Positions 1 through 8,683 are shown, numbered from the stretch's first letter. The stretch is DNA of 64,000 nucleotides from Lentzea cavernae (GCF_014653695.1 NZ_BNAR01000029.1:1-64000); one strand, 5' to 3'. Numbers and translations: made by a program. The notes: generated by a model from the letters alone, not told the origin.

Positions 1-210
1 CACCGCAGTCACATCAGCTTTTCGCTGACTTACTTCCGGGGCTGTGTTTGAAGCTTATTTGGTCTTGCTCTCCGGTGTCAAATCGGCCTCTCGGAGGCTC
101 TTTCTCTTCCGGTTTTTTGGCCAGGCCCGTTCCGGTCTGTATTTCCCGGCCCGCTTCGCTCTGACATGGAGAACATTACACGGGCCTGTTTCGATCTCCA
201 AATCGGGGGG
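1..210. other. No gene seen at left edge
   Basis: No convincing coding region is visible. The stretch is visibly more AT-rich than the rest of the window, with several T-runs between about 45 and 130. It lies beyond the 3' end of the polysaccharide lyase gene and may contain the upstream region of a gene outside the window. Confidence 0.4.
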
Positions 211-243
211 TCCTGGTAACCGCCACACGGGCGGCTACCAGGA
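211..243 (-). terminator. Terminator-like hairpin after the lyase gene
   Basis: Two 14-base arms (211-224 and 230-243) pair with a single G-U in the minus-strand RNA around a 5-base loop. The hairpin sits 12 bases past the lyase stop codon. There is no U-tract, so this may be a 3'-end stabilising hairpin or an actinobacterial U-less terminator. Confidence 0.55.
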
Positions 244-255
244 CAAATGCGTTCG

Positions 256-1602
256 TCAGGGTGCGGAGACCCCGACATCGGCCTTCGTCAGCGGCTTCCG
301 CACCGCCGACGAGTTGTACTCATCCGCCCCGACATCACGCGTGCCCGAGCGCGCCTGAAGGTCGAAGTCACGCGTCACATAGGAGTAGGTGCCCACCGAC
401 GCGTTGATGGCGGGACTACCGGACGCGAGCCGGAACAGTCCGTTGGCGTCCTTCACCAGCTTCGGGTCCACGGACTTGTAACCGGACGACGGCATGCTGC
501 CGCCGGTACCACCCCAGATGACGTTGCCCTCGTACTTGACCGTCGAACCGGACTGCAGCGTGACGACGCCACCGGAAGATCCCCGGATGACGTTGTTCGC
601 GAGCACGCAGTCCTTGGGCGCGTATGTACCCGTGTCGCTGTCGACCACCGCGCCCGTGCCGACCAGGGTGTTGAACGCGACCGTCACGCGGTCGGGACGG
701 TCGTGCGACGTGGACGTCGGGCCGCTGTCGGTCTCCGAGCCCTTCCCGAACACGATCGCCCGGTCCCCGGTGTTCTGCACGTAGTTGTTGAACACCTTGT
801 GGTCGTTCCCGTGGAACCGGATGCCACTGCCGAACAGCAGGTTGCCCTCGACGGTGGTGCGGTTGCCGTGACGCAGGACGATGTAGCCCTTGCTGTCGCG
901 GATCGTGTTGAAGCGGATCGTGTTGTCCGAGGACTTCACGGAGATGGCCTCGGGATCACCGTTGGCCTTCTCGAACAGGTTGTGCTCGATCACCGCGTTC
1001 GCCGACTTCGACTGCTTGTGGCTGTACCCGAGCCGGATCGACTCGCCGCCGTTCGCGCCGGAGAAGCTGTGGTTGTAGAAGTAGTTGTGGTGGACCCAGG
1101 TCCTCTTGGCGATCTCACTGCCCGGACCGGTGATCTGCAGGTAGACGCCCTCGCTGCTGCGGTTCGAGAACGTGTTGTGGTCCACCTGGACGTCGTCGGC
1201 GCTCACGGTGAGCGAGGCGCCGTCCTTGTTGCCGTTGTAGGTGTTGCGGGTGATGCGCGTGGCCTGCGCTTCAGCCGGCACCGACAGCGTGCTGGTTCCG
1301 TTGAAGACGAAACCTTCGATCGTCACGTCCCGAACGGCCCCGAGTTCGAAGCCGCCCTTGTCAAACACGGTGCGGCCGGCGCTCGCGGCGGCCACGGTGA
1401 TGCCCGACTTGGTGATCTTGACGGGTCGTTCGGCGGTGTGCACGCCCTCGGCCAATACGAGGCGCTGACCAGGTCGTGCGGTGTCGATCGCGGCCTGCAG
1501 GGAGGACACGGTCGAGACGCCGACGACAGCAGCGAAAGCAGGCACGTGAACGAAGGACGACAGCAGGGCGGCCGCGCCGACTGCGGCTAGTGATCGGATC
1601 AT
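256..1602 (-). CDS. Secreted polysaccharide lyase family 6 (chondroitinase-B/alginate lyase-like)
   Basis: A 448-residue protein with a Sec-type signal peptide (MIRSLAAVGAAALLSSF, cleavage near AFA-A at about 25) followed by a right-handed beta-helix rich in Asn/Gly turns. The family 6 signatures NGGESIRLG, EAISVKSS and LRHGNR are all present. Lys223 and Arg244 are spaced exactly like catalytic Lys250 and Arg271 of chondroitinase B, so it is probably active. The family cleaves 1,4-linked uronate polymers (alginate or dermatan sulfate) by beta-elimination. The exact substrate cannot be told from sequence. An in-frame extension upstream of 1602 overlaps the Nudix gene and is Arg/Ser-rich without a signal peptide, so ATG 1602 is preferred. 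Confidence 0.85.
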   Translation of the reverse strand: MIRSLAAVGAAALLSSFVHVPAFAAVVGVSTVSSLQAAIDTARPGQRLVLAEGVHTAERPVKITKSGITVAAASAGRTVFDKGGFELGAVRDVTIEGFVFNGTSTLSVPAEAQATRITRNTYNGNKDGASLTVSADDVQVDHNTFSNRSSEGVYLQITGPGSEIAKRTWVHHNYFYNHSFSGANGGESIRLGYSHKQSKSANAVIEHNLFEKANGDPEAISVKSSDNTIRFNTIRDSKGYIVLRHGNRTTVEGNLLFGSGIRFHGNDHKVFNNYVQNTGDRAIVFGKGSETDSGPTSTSHDRPDRVTVAFNTLVGTGAVVDSDTGTYAPKDCVLANNVIRGSSGGVVTLQSGSTVKYEGNVIWGGTGGSMPSSGYKSVDPKLVKDANGLFRLASGSPAINASVGTYSYVTRDFDLQARSGTRDVGADEYNSSAVRKPLTKADVGVSAP

Positions 1603-1645
1603 TCGCCAACTCCGGTGTTGGGTCGTCGGCGGCGGTAGGGCGAAG

Positions 1646-2080
1646 CTACCGCAAGATTCCGGCGGGTGGGGTGGTTCGGTACAACCCGAGGGCTGTGTCG
1701 AGTGACGGCACTCGCTCCAGTTGTCCGATGTCTGCGAGCGGGTGCCACTGGGCGAGGTCGGTCGTGCCACCCACCTCGTTGCGCAGCTCGCCACCCACGA
1801 TCCGCACCTCGTACATGATGCGAAGAGCGTGGTAGTCGCGGTCCGGGTCCTGGCGGAGCTCGGAGTCGATGCCGAGCAGGCGGACCACCTCGGCGGCGTA
1901 CCCGGTCTCCTCCTCGATCTCCCGGATGACCCCGTCGTACGGGTGCTCGCCGTGGTCGATGCCGCCTCCGGGCAGGATCCAACGTTTGCCCTTCGGGCCA
2001 AGCCAGCGCGCCAGCAGGATCTCGTCGCGTTCGTTGACGCACACCCCGTACGCGGCCACGCGCTGCTTCTTCGCCCTCAT
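1646..2080 (-). CDS. Nudix hydrolase
   Basis: A 144-residue single-domain protein. The Nudix box runs from GGGIDHGEHP to REIEEETGY (residues about 38-60) and fits the G-x5-E-x7-REUxEExGU pattern with all acidic metal ligands present. Nudix enzymes hydrolyse nucleoside diphosphates linked to another moiety. The N-terminal strand (AAYGVCVNERDEILLARW) resembles the NUDIX housekeeping/NTP pyrophosphatase type, but no substrate can be assigned. It is transcribed divergently from the SPFH gene across a 74-base gap that contains a perfect palindrome, so that site could affect both promoters. Confidence 0.88.
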   Translation of the reverse strand: MRAKKQRVAAYGVCVNERDEILLARWLGPKGKRWILPGGGIDHGEHPYDGVIREIEEETGYAAEVVRLLGIDSELRQDPDRDYHALRIMYEVRIVGGELRNEVGGTTDLAQWHPLADIGQLERVPSLDTALGLYRTTPPAGILR

Positions 2081-2113
2081 GCGACGCAGCGTAACTTGCG
2101 ATCACCGCGAGAA

Positions 2114-2127
2114 AAGTGATATCACTT
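2114..2127. promoter_or_regulatory. 14-bp perfect palindrome, putative operator of the SPFH-RHH pair
   Basis: AAGTGATATCACTT is a perfect palindrome between the divergent Nudix and SPFH genes, 27 bases upstream of the SPFH start. It is the length and form expected for a ribbon-helix-helix dimer-of-dimers site. The second gene of the downstream pair encodes such a protein, so autoregulation is the simplest inference. Confidence 0.6.
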
Positions 2128-2154
2128 AGATACTACTTCGCTAGGGGGTCCTGG

Positions 2155-3087
2155 ATGAGTGCATCCATCGAAACGACGGTCCAGATGCCGGCGCCTGTCG
2201 TCCGCGAGAAGCAAGCGCGGGAACTGCCCGGTCTCCTCATGTTCTTCGCTGGGTTGGCGGTGCTGGCTGTGAGCGTGTGGACGTTCATCGAGGGGATCAA
2301 GACGACCGACGCCGCCGACGGCGACCCGGCGGTCGGGCTGCTGCTCACCGGTGTGCTGTTGTTCCTGGCCACCGCGGTGATCTGGAAGGGGCTGTTCACG
2401 GTCGCGCCCGGCGAGGTGCGCGTGCTGCAGTTCCTCGGCCGTTACGTGGGCACGGCGCGCACGGACGGTCTGCGGTGGGCGAACCCGCTCACCACGAGGG
2501 AGAAGATCTCCGTCCGCATCCGCAACCACGAGACGGCGACGCTCAAGGTCAACGACGCGGACGGCAACCCGATCGAGATCGCGGCCGTGGTCGTGTGGCA
2601 GGTCGAGGACACTGCGCGCGCACGGTTCGAGGTCGACGACTTCGTGCGGTTCGTCGGCATCCAGACCGAGACGGCCGTGCGGCACATCGCCAACAGCTAC
2701 CCGTACGACAACCACGCCGAGACCGGCCTGTCGCTGCGGGAGAACGCGGACGAGATCACCGAGACCCTGGCGATCGAGATCGCGGCACGGGTGCAGTCGG
2801 CGGGCGTGAAGGTGATCGAGTCGCGGCTCACGCACCTCGCCTACGCACCGGAGATCGCTCACGCCATGTTGCAGCGGCAGCAGGCGGGCGCGGTCGTGGC
2901 GGCGCGGACGCGGATCGTGGAAGGCGCCGTCGGCATGGTCGAGCTCGCGCTGGAGCGGCTCGCCGCCCACGAGGTCGTCGAGCTCGACGAGGAGCGCAAG
3001 GCGGCGATGGTCTCGAACCTGCTCGTCGTCCTGTGCGGTGACCGTTCCACTCAGCCCGTGGTGAACACCGGTTCGCTCTACACCTGA
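2155..3087 (+). CDS. SPFH (band 7/stomatin-like) membrane protein
   Basis: A 310-residue protein. Two hydrophobic segments near the N-terminus (about 25-50 and 60-80) are followed by an SPFH domain (VAPGEVRVLQFLGRYVGT, about 85-250) and an alpha-helical tail with REKIS/QQAGAVVAAR features typical of the family. The ATG at 2155 is preceded by AGGGGGT. SPFH proteins form oligomeric membrane scaffolds in lipid microdomains. The next gene starts one base inside the stop codon, so both proteins are probably made together. The function of this two-gene unit in actinobacteria is not evident from sequence. Confidence 0.85.
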   Translation: MSASIETTVQMPAPVVREKQARELPGLLMFFAGLAVLAVSVWTFIEGIKTTDAADGDPAVGLLLTGVLLFLATAVIWKGLFTVAPGEVRVLQFLGRYVGTARTDGLRWANPLTTREKISVRIRNHETATLKVNDADGNPIEIAAVVVWQVEDTARARFEVDDFVRFVGIQTETAVRHIANSYPYDNHAETGLSLRENADEITETLAIEIAARVQSAGVKVIESRLTHLAYAPEIAHAMLQRQQAGAVVAARTRIVEGAVGMVELALERLAAHEVVELDEERKAAMVSNLLVVLCGDRSTQPVVNTGSLYT

Positions 3088-3299
3088 TGGCAGACCGCAA
3101 AAGCGTTCTGCTCAGGCTCGATCCGGCGGTGCACGACGCGTTGAGCAGGTGGGCGAACGACGAGCTGCGCAGCACCAACGCGCAGATCGAGTTCCTGCTG
3201 CGGCGTGCGCTGGCGGACGCGGGCCGGCTGCCCGGCGAGGCGAAGAAGATGCCTCGCCGCGGCCGTCCCCCGAAGAACCCCGAGGGCGAGGAGTCCTAG
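3087..3299 (+). CDS. Small ribbon-helix-helix protein with AT-hook-like tail
   Basis: A 70-residue basic protein. Residues 5-45 (SVLLRLDPAVHDALSRWAND and following) read as an Arc/CopG ribbon-helix-helix: a short strand then two helices. The C-terminal tail contains PRRGRPPKNP, which carries the RGRP core of an AT-hook. Its ATG overlaps the TGA of the SPFH gene by one base (TGATG), indicating translational coupling. Probably a DNA-binding autoregulator acting on the 2114-2127 palindrome. It could also be an antitoxin-type protein, but no toxin gene is next to it. Confidence 0.75.
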   Translation: MADRKSVLLRLDPAVHDALSRWANDELRSTNAQIEFLLRRALADAGRLPGEAKKMPRRGRPPKNPEGEES

Positions 3300-4030
3300 A
3301 ACTCGGGTGGTGCCTGGAGGTCGTGGGCGCGGAAGAGCACGGCGTGCTCGACGCCCATGGCCTTGCCTCCCATCGAGGTGAACATCGGGATGAGGTCCGC
3401 GGGGGCGGGATGCCCCGGCAACGCGGCGAGGTAGGCGGCGTGCGCTTCGAGGGAGGCCACGCCGCGCCTGAGCGGCTCCCCCGTCACGTCGACCCCGTGG
3501 GTGGCGTCATCGCCCATCGCGACCCTGAGGTACCAGCGCGGGGAGTGCGGTTCGAGGCCCTCGTCGACCTGCTCGGGGAAGATCCAGCGGTTGCCCGCGT
3601 CGCGCAGCGCGTCGAGGGTCGCGAGGCCCGCCGCGCGGTGGTCGGCCTGGTCGAAGCCCCACGGCGTCTCGATCTCGTACCCGCTGCCGATCACGACGTC
3701 GGGCTTGAACCGGCGGATCTCGCGGCAGATGTCGCGGCGCAGGTCCAGCCCGTGGACGAGGACTCCGTCGGGATGCTCCAGGACCGTCAGGTGCTCGACG
3801 CCGACGACGTCGCACGCGGCCCGTTGCTCGGCGACGCGCAGCCGGGCGGTCTCCTCCGGCGGGTTCGGCATCCCGGCCTCGCCGCGGGTGAGCAGGAGAT
3901 AGCCGACCTCGATGTTGCCGGCGGTCCAGCGGGCGACAGCCGCGGACGTGCCGTACTCCATGTCGTCGGGGTGCGCGACGACGCAGAGCACCCGTCTGAA
4001 CGACTCCTCGGGTAGTGCGGGCAGTGTCAT
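3296..4030 (-). CDS. PIG-L family deacetylase
   Basis: A 244-residue LmbE/PIG-L fold enzyme with the zinc-binding AHPDDMEYG motif near residue 20 and a later DQADHRAAG motif supplying the third ligand. The family removes acetyl groups from GlcNAc-type sugars, such as MshB and Mca in mycothiol metabolism. This member is shorter than MshB and looks like a generic member, so the substrate is unknown. The ATG at 4030 has AAAGGAGG 11 bases upstream. A longer in-frame start at 4084 would run through that ribosome binding site and is less likely. Its stop overlaps the end of the RHH gene by 4 bases, tail to tail. Confidence 0.85.
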   Translation of the reverse strand: MTLPALPEESFRRVLCVVAHPDDMEYGTSAAVARWTAGNIEVGYLLLTRGEAGMPNPPEETARLRVAEQRAACDVVGVEHLTVLEHPDGVLVHGLDLRRDICREIRRFKPDVVIGSGYEIETPWGFDQADHRAAGLATLDALRDAGNRWIFPEQVDEGLEPHSPRWYLRVAMGDDATHGVDVTGEPLRRGVASLEAHAAYLAALPGHPAPADLIPMFTSMGGKAMGVEHAVLFRAHDLQAPPEF

Positions 4031-4070
4031 GCGGCCATTTTCCTCCTTTCGGCCGAAGTGGCTGAGCAGG

Positions 4071-4097
4071 CGTTTCACCAGCATGAAAGCGTTTGCA
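4071..4097 (+). promoter_or_regulatory. LacI-family-like operator cluster upstream of the GH3 gene
   Basis: The sequence contains CGTTTCA (4071-4077), facing TGAAAGCG (4084-4091), and overlapping CGTTTGCA. TGAAAGCGTTTGCA (4084-4097) has imperfect dyad symmetry around a central CG, typical of LacI-family sites. It lies between the divergent deacetylase and GH3 genes, about 85 bases before the GH3 start. A sugar-responsive repressor is inferred. Confidence 0.45.
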
Positions 4098-4180
4098 GTG
4101 AGTTCGCCCGTTCGGAGGTGTGCCGGTCTGGGTCCTCACGCGATGGTGTGCGGCGGGCGCACCGGGAACGTGGAGGAGTC

Positions 4181-6445
4181 TTGTCTTTGTTCTCCCGCAA
4201 ACGCGCCGGTCTCGGCGTGCTGGGTGTTGCTGTGGTGGTCGCGTCGCTGACACCGGCCGGTGGTCTGGCGGCCGGCAAGGAGGTCTACCTGGACAGCCGG
4301 GCGTCGACCGAGCGGCGGGTCGAGGACCTGCTCCGGAGGATGACGCTCGAGGAGAAGGTCGGGCAGATGGCCCAGATCCGCGTGGGAAAGCTGCGCGGTG
4401 ACTGCAACAACGTCAACGGGCCGTTGGTGGACTCGTGCTTGAAGGCGGTGCTCTCCGACGCGCACGTGGGGTCGATCCTGTCCGGCGGTGGTGACTCACC
4501 GGTCGAGAACACGCCCAAGGCGTGGGCCGAGATGAACAACGCCATCCAGCGCTACGCGTTGGAGAAGAACCGGCTGAAGATCCCGATCATCTACGGCTCG
4601 GACGGCGTGCACGGGCACAACAACGTCATCTCCGCGACGATGTTCCCCCACCAGATCGGGCTCGGCGCGACGTGGAACCCCGGCCTGCAGGAGCAGATCG
4701 GCGTGTCCGCGTCGAAGGCGTTGCGCGCCACCGGTGTCTTCTGGAACTTCGCGCCCGTCTCGGACATCGCGCGGGACACGCGGTGGGGCCGTTACTACGA
4801 GACCTACAGCGAGGACCCGTTCCTGTCCGGGCAACTGGCGGCGGCGAACGTGCGCGGGCAGCAGTCGAAGGTGGACGACACCGCGCAGCTGACCGCGACC
4901 GCCAAGCACTTCGCCGGCTACTCGGCGCCGGAGAACGGGCACGACCGCGCGGCGGCGCAGATCCCGATCCGGCAGTTGCAGGACCTCGTGCTGCCGTCGT
5001 TCCAGGCGCAGTTCGACGCGGGCGTGCGCACGGTGATGATCAACTCCGGTTCGATCAACGGCGTGCCGGTGCACGCGTCGAAGTACATGCTGCAGACGCA
5101 GCTGCGCGACAAGATGGGGTTCAAGGGCGTCGCGGTCTCGGACTGGCAGGACATGCGGTACCTGGTGGACCGGCACAAGGTCGCGCCGGACTACAAGTCG
5201 GCGATCGCGATGAGCGTCAACGCCGGTGTGGACATGGCGATGGAACCGTCGAACGCGGCCGAGTTCACGTCGTTGCTGCTGGCGAACGTGCGTGACGGTT
5301 CGGTGTCGCGCGGGCGGATCGACCAGGCCGTGCGGCGGGTGCTGAAGCTCAAGTTCGACCTCGGGCTGTTCGAGAAGCCGTACGTGGACCCGGCGAAGGC
5401 CGACGGCAACGTGGTGGGCGTGGACCGGGACCTGGCGCGCAAGGCCGCCGCCGAGGGCACCGTGCTGCTGAAGAACGACGGCGTGCTGCCGTTGTCCTCT
5501 GCTGCGAAGAAGATCGTCGTGACCGGGGAGACCGCGGACGACGTGCGCCGCCAGCTCGGTGGCTGGACCGTCGAGTGGCAGGGCGTGCCGGACGACTCGC
5601 CGTTGCCGCCGACCGCGACCGTGCTGACGGGTGTGCGCGAGGCCGTTCCTGGTGCGTCCGTGGTGCACGCTCCGACTCAGGCCGCGGCGGTGGCTGAGGC
5701 GGACGGCGCGGACGCGGTGGTCGTGGTGCTGGGTGAGAAGCCCGGTGCGGAGGGTCCGGCCGACACGGAGAACCCGGTGCTGACGCCTGAGCAGCAGGCG
5801 TGGGTGGACGCGGTGCAGGCGACCGGCAAGCCGGTGGTCGTGGTGCTGCTGACCGCGCGTCCGCAGGTGCTCGGCGCGGCGGCGGACGCGAACGCGCTGG
5901 TCGCGGGCTGGTTGCCGGGCAGCGAGGGCGGCAGGGCGATCGCCGACGTGCTGTTCGGCGCGGTCAACCCGAGCGGCAGGCTGCCGATCTCGTGGCCCAG
6001 GGCGCTCGGTGACCCGACGCTGACCTACGACCAGCTGCCGGGCGCGAACACCTCGGCGGGCGCGAAGTACGACCCGCTCTACGCGTTCGGGCACGGGCTG
6101 TCGTACACGTCGTTCACGACCTCGGGGCCGTCGGCGGCGGCGGACCGTTCGAACGGGGTGGTGAAGTTCACCGTGGCGAACACCGGTGCGCGTGCGGGTA
6201 CCGCCGTGGTGCCGGTCTACGTGCGTCAGCCGGCCTCGCCCGTGCTGACGCCGGACGCCCGCCTGGTGGGCTTCACCCGCGTGGAACTCGCTGCGGGACA
6301 GTCGAAGCAGGTCGAGGTGTCGTTCAAGCTCTCGCAGCTGGCCCTGACCGCCGGCGACGTGGACGGCGACGGGCGGCGTGAGGTCGCCCGCGGCGGTTAC
6401 GAGGCGGTGGTCGGCGCCGAGAAGGCCGCCTTCACGGTGCGCTGA
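4181..6445 (+). CDS. Secreted GH3 beta-glucosidase / exo-beta-glucanase
   Basis: A 754-residue protein with a signal peptide (MSLFSRKRAG followed by a hydrophobic core to LAAG near 30), a GH3 N-terminal TIM barrel (about 40-345), a GH3 C-terminal alpha/beta sandwich (about 400-600) and a fibronectin III-like end domain (about 655-740). The nucleophile is Asp321 in GVAVSDWQDM. IYGSDGVHGHNN and KHFAGY are typical substrate-site motifs, and overall it resembles exo-1,3/1,4-beta-glucanases. The TTG at 4181 is chosen because GGAGGAG lies just upstream and a signal peptide follows directly. LacI-like sites upstream suggest induction by glucans. Confidence 0.9.
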   Translation: MSLFSRKRAGLGVLGVAVVVASLTPAGGLAAGKEVYLDSRASTERRVEDLLRRMTLEEKVGQMAQIRVGKLRGDCNNVNGPLVDSCLKAVLSDAHVGSILSGGGDSPVENTPKAWAEMNNAIQRYALEKNRLKIPIIYGSDGVHGHNNVISATMFPHQIGLGATWNPGLQEQIGVSASKALRATGVFWNFAPVSDIARDTRWGRYYETYSEDPFLSGQLAAANVRGQQSKVDDTAQLTATAKHFAGYSAPENGHDRAAAQIPIRQLQDLVLPSFQAQFDAGVRTVMINSGSINGVPVHASKYMLQTQLRDKMGFKGVAVSDWQDMRYLVDRHKVAPDYKSAIAMSVNAGVDMAMEPSNAAEFTSLLLANVRDGSVSRGRIDQAVRRVLKLKFDLGLFEKPYVDPAKADGNVVGVDRDLARKAAAEGTVLLKNDGVLPLSSAAKKIVVTGETADDVRRQLGGWTVEWQGVPDDSPLPPTATVLTGVREAVPGASVVHAPTQAAAVAEADGADAVVVVLGEKPGAEGPADTENPVLTPEQQAWVDAVQATGKPVVVVLLTARPQVLGAAADANALVAGWLPGSEGGRAIADVLFGAVNPSGRLPISWPRALGDPTLTYDQLPGANTSAGAKYDPLYAFGHGLSYTSFTTSGPSAAADRSNGVVKFTVANTGARAGTAVVPVYVRQPASPVLTPDARLVGFTRVELAAGQSKQVEVSFKLSQLALTAGDVDGDGRREVARGGYEAVVGAEKAAFTVR

Positions 6446-6570
6446 GCTGGCCTGATATCCTTCGTCGTCGTGAACGCGCGGCTCTCCGCCGTGGAGGAGA
6501 CCCGGTCCTCGTGACCGGTGCCGACATAGCGCGCCACGAACCCCGGTTTCGACAAGAAGGGTGATGTCGC

Positions 6571-6837
6571 ATGGCGAACATCAAGTCCCAGCTCAAGCGG
6601 ATCAAGACCAACGAGAAGGCCCGCCTTCGCAACAAGTCGGTCAAGTCGTCCCTGAAGACGGCCATCCGCAAGTTCCGCGAGGCTGCCGAGGCCGGCGACA
6701 AGGCGAAGGCCCTGGAGCTGCTGCAGGACGCGTCCCGCAAGCTCGACAAGGCCGCCAGCAAGGGCGTCATCCACGCCAACCAGGCCGCCAACAAGAAGTC
6801 GGCCATGGCGCTGCGCGCGAACTCCCTCGAGGGCTGA
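6571..6837 (+). CDS. rpsT: 30S ribosomal protein S20
   Basis: An 88-residue, Lys/Ala-rich, three-helix protein beginning MANIKSQLKRIKTNEKAR and containing HANQAANKKS, diagnostic of S20, which binds 16S rRNA early in small-subunit assembly. It lies beside and opposite holA, as in mycobacteria. The 125-base leader between the GH3 stop and this start ends with AAGAAGGGTG as the ribosome binding site. Confidence 0.98.
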   Translation: MANIKSQLKRIKTNEKARLRNKSVKSSLKTAIRKFREAAEAGDKAKALELLQDASRKLDKAASKGVIHANQAANKKSAMALRANSLEG

Positions 6838-6860
6838 TCTCGCTCGCCAGAGCTTTGGTG

Positions 6861-6894
6861 AAGGGCCCCATCTCCTCCGGGAGGTGGGGCCCTT
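6861..6894 (+). terminator. rpsT terminator hairpin
   Basis: A strong GC-rich hairpin: AAGGGCCCCA (6861-6870) pairs with TGGGGCCCTT (6885-6894), extended inside by CTCC/GGAG. It sits 23 bases after the rpsT stop and is followed by CCTCGTG, without a long U-tract. Confidence 0.85.
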
Positions 6895-6915
6895 CCTCGT
6901 GTAGGGGTAGAGCTC

Positions 6916-7713
6916 ATGGAATCGCTGCCACGTCTGGACTTCTTCGAGCTGCACGACCTCGACGGCACCCCGCCCGTGCTGCGGACCCTGCACACGGAGT
7001 CGATCCTGACCATCTACCGGCTGACCGATGCCGCGCGCGAGTACTCACGCCCGTTGGCGCTGGCTCTGCGATCAGGCGCGGACCACCGGATCGTCGACCT
7101 CTGCTCGGGTTCGGGCGGACCGGTGCCGTTGATCCAGCGGCGGCTGCACGCCTCGAGTGTCCACACCCAGGTCACGCTGACGGACCTGGTGCCGAACGTG
7201 CCCGCTTTCGAGCGTGTTTCTCGCCGCCGTGCGCCCGGCTCGTGCTGCTCGGTGGACTACGTGGCGACGTCGGTCGACGCCACGGACTGCCGGGTGGAGG
7301 GCACGCGGACGATCTACGGCGCGTTCCACCACTTCCCGCCGCCGCTGGCCGCCCGCATCCTGCAGAACGCCGTCGACACCCGGCAGCCACTTGTCGTCGT
7401 GGACACCAAGAGGTCGTGGCTCTACGTGCTGGTCTTCCCGTTCTTCCTGACCCTGGCGGTGTTGCTGGCGGCGCCGTTCCAGCGCAATCCCCTGCCGCGC
7501 TACCTGCTGCGGCTGCTGCTGACGTACGTCGTGCCGGTGCTGCCGTTCATGATGTTCTTCGACAGCGTCGTGTCGTTCCTGCGCATGTACGGCCGCGCGG
7601 AACTGCGGCGGATCGTCGACGGCCTGGACGGCACCGAGTCGTTCACGTGGACGATCGGCGTCGAGCCCGGCTTCACGGGAGCCCAGTACCTGATCGGGAT
7701 CCCGCGGCCCTGA
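6916..7713 (+). CDS. Class I SAM methyltransferase-like membrane-associated protein
   Basis: A 265-residue protein. Residues about 58-68 (IVDLCSGSGGP) form a motif I-like SAM loop and TLTDLVPN a motif II-like acid, so a Rossmann methyltransferase domain is likely. Unusually, two long hydrophobic segments follow (VLVFPFFLTLAVLLAA near 175-195 and LLLTYVVPVLPFMMFF near 205-225), suggesting membrane attachment. The substrate is unknown. It follows the rpsT terminator and overlaps no gene. It converges on holA with a one-base gap. Confidence 0.7.
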   Translation: MESLPRLDFFELHDLDGTPPVLRTLHTESILTIYRLTDAAREYSRPLALALRSGADHRIVDLCSGSGGPVPLIQRRLHASSVHTQVTLTDLVPNVPAFERVSRRRAPGSCCSVDYVATSVDATDCRVEGTRTIYGAFHHFPPPLAARILQNAVDTRQPLVVVDTKRSWLYVLVFPFFLTLAVLLAAPFQRNPLPRYLLRLLLTYVVPVLPFMMFFDSVVSFLRMYGRAELRRIVDGLDGTESFTWTIGVEPGFTGAQYLIGIPRP

Positions 7714-7714
7714 C

Positions 7715-8683
7715 TCAGCGGCGGCTGTGCGCGGCCACGATCCGGAGCACGGCGCGTTCCAGCGCGTAGTCGGCGTCGGCCGCCACGCCCTTCACGTCCG
7801 CATTGAGCCCCGCGACCACCTGCATCGCGTCGGCGAGACCCGACTGGTCCCAGCCGCGTGACTGGGCCTGCGCCTTCTTGATCTTCCACGGTGGCATGCC
7901 GAGCGGCCCGGCCAGGCTGAACGGGTCGGCGCGGCCCACGGCGGACACCCGCGCGACCGTGCGCACCGCGTCCGCCAGCGCGTCCGCGACCAGGACGTGC
8001 GGCACGCCGAGCTGCATGGCCCAGCGCAACGCCTCCATGGCGCCCGCCCTGTCCCCGACGACGGCCTTCTCCGCGACGGCGAACCCCGTCACCTCGGCCT
8101 TGCCCTGGTGGTAGCGGCGGATCTCGTCGACCGTCACCTTGCCGTCGGTGTCGGAGACGAGCTGCGACGAGGCCGCGGCGAGCTCGCGCAGGTTCGTGCC
8201 CACGGCGTCGATGAGCGTGGCGACGGCCTCCGGGTCGATCTTGCCGCCCGCGCGCCGCACCTCGTTGCGCACGAACGCCTCGCGCTCCGCGGCCTTGGTG
8301 ACCTTGGCGCACTCGGTGACCGCGGCTCCGGCCTTCTTCAGCTGTCCCGGCAGGTCCTTGGCCGCCTTGCTGCGACCACCGCCGGTGTGGACGACGACGA
8401 GCGTGACCCCGTCCGCGGGCGCCTTGACGTAGGAGAGCACCGTGTCGGCGACCTCCTTGCTGATGTCCTGCCCGTTCTGCAGGACGATCACGCGACCCTC
8501 CGCGAACAGCGACGGGCTCACCAGTTCGGCCAGCTCCGGAGGCGTGAGATCAGTCACCTGGACGCGGGTGAGATCGGCCGTCGAGTCGACCTCGCGCGCG
8601 GCCTCCAGAGCCGCTCGAACAGCCCGTTCGACCAGCAACTCCTCCTCGCCGATGACGAGGTGCAGTGACTCCAGTGCGCTCAC
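7715..8683 (-). CDS. holA: DNA polymerase III subunit delta
   Basis: About 322 residues, the clamp-loader delta subunit that opens the sliding clamp during replication. It has the usual layout: an AAA+-like N-terminal half (LHLVIGEEELLVERAV, then VIVLQNGQDIS), a middle domain (LRELAAASSQL) and a C-terminal collar domain (PWKIKKAQAQSRGW). The GTG at 8683 is preferred because GGGAGG lies 10 bases upstream. An ATG at 8692 would leave only one base of spacing. The position next to rpsT matches mycobacteria. Confidence 0.92.
   Translation of the reverse strand: MSALESLHLVIGEEELLVERAVRAALEAAREVDSTADLTRVQVTDLTPPELAELVSPSLFAEGRVIVLQNGQDISKEVADTVLSYVKAPADGVTLVVVHTGGGRSKAAKDLPGQLKKAGAAVTECAKVTKAAEREAFVRNEVRRAGGKIDPEAVATLIDAVGTNLRELAAASSQLVSDTDGKVTVDEIRRYHQGKAEVTGFAVAEKAVVGDRAGAMEALRWAMQLGVPHVLVADALADAVRTVARVSAVGRADPFSLAGPLGMPPWKIKKAQAQSRGWDQSGLADAMQVVAGLNADVKGVAADADYALERAVLRIVAAHSRR

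Noticed and set aside
3087..3299. RHH protein as half of a toxin-antitoxin pair
   Set aside because: The partner gene is an SPFH membrane protein, not a toxin-sized gene, and no RelE/PIN/MazF-like frame adjoins.
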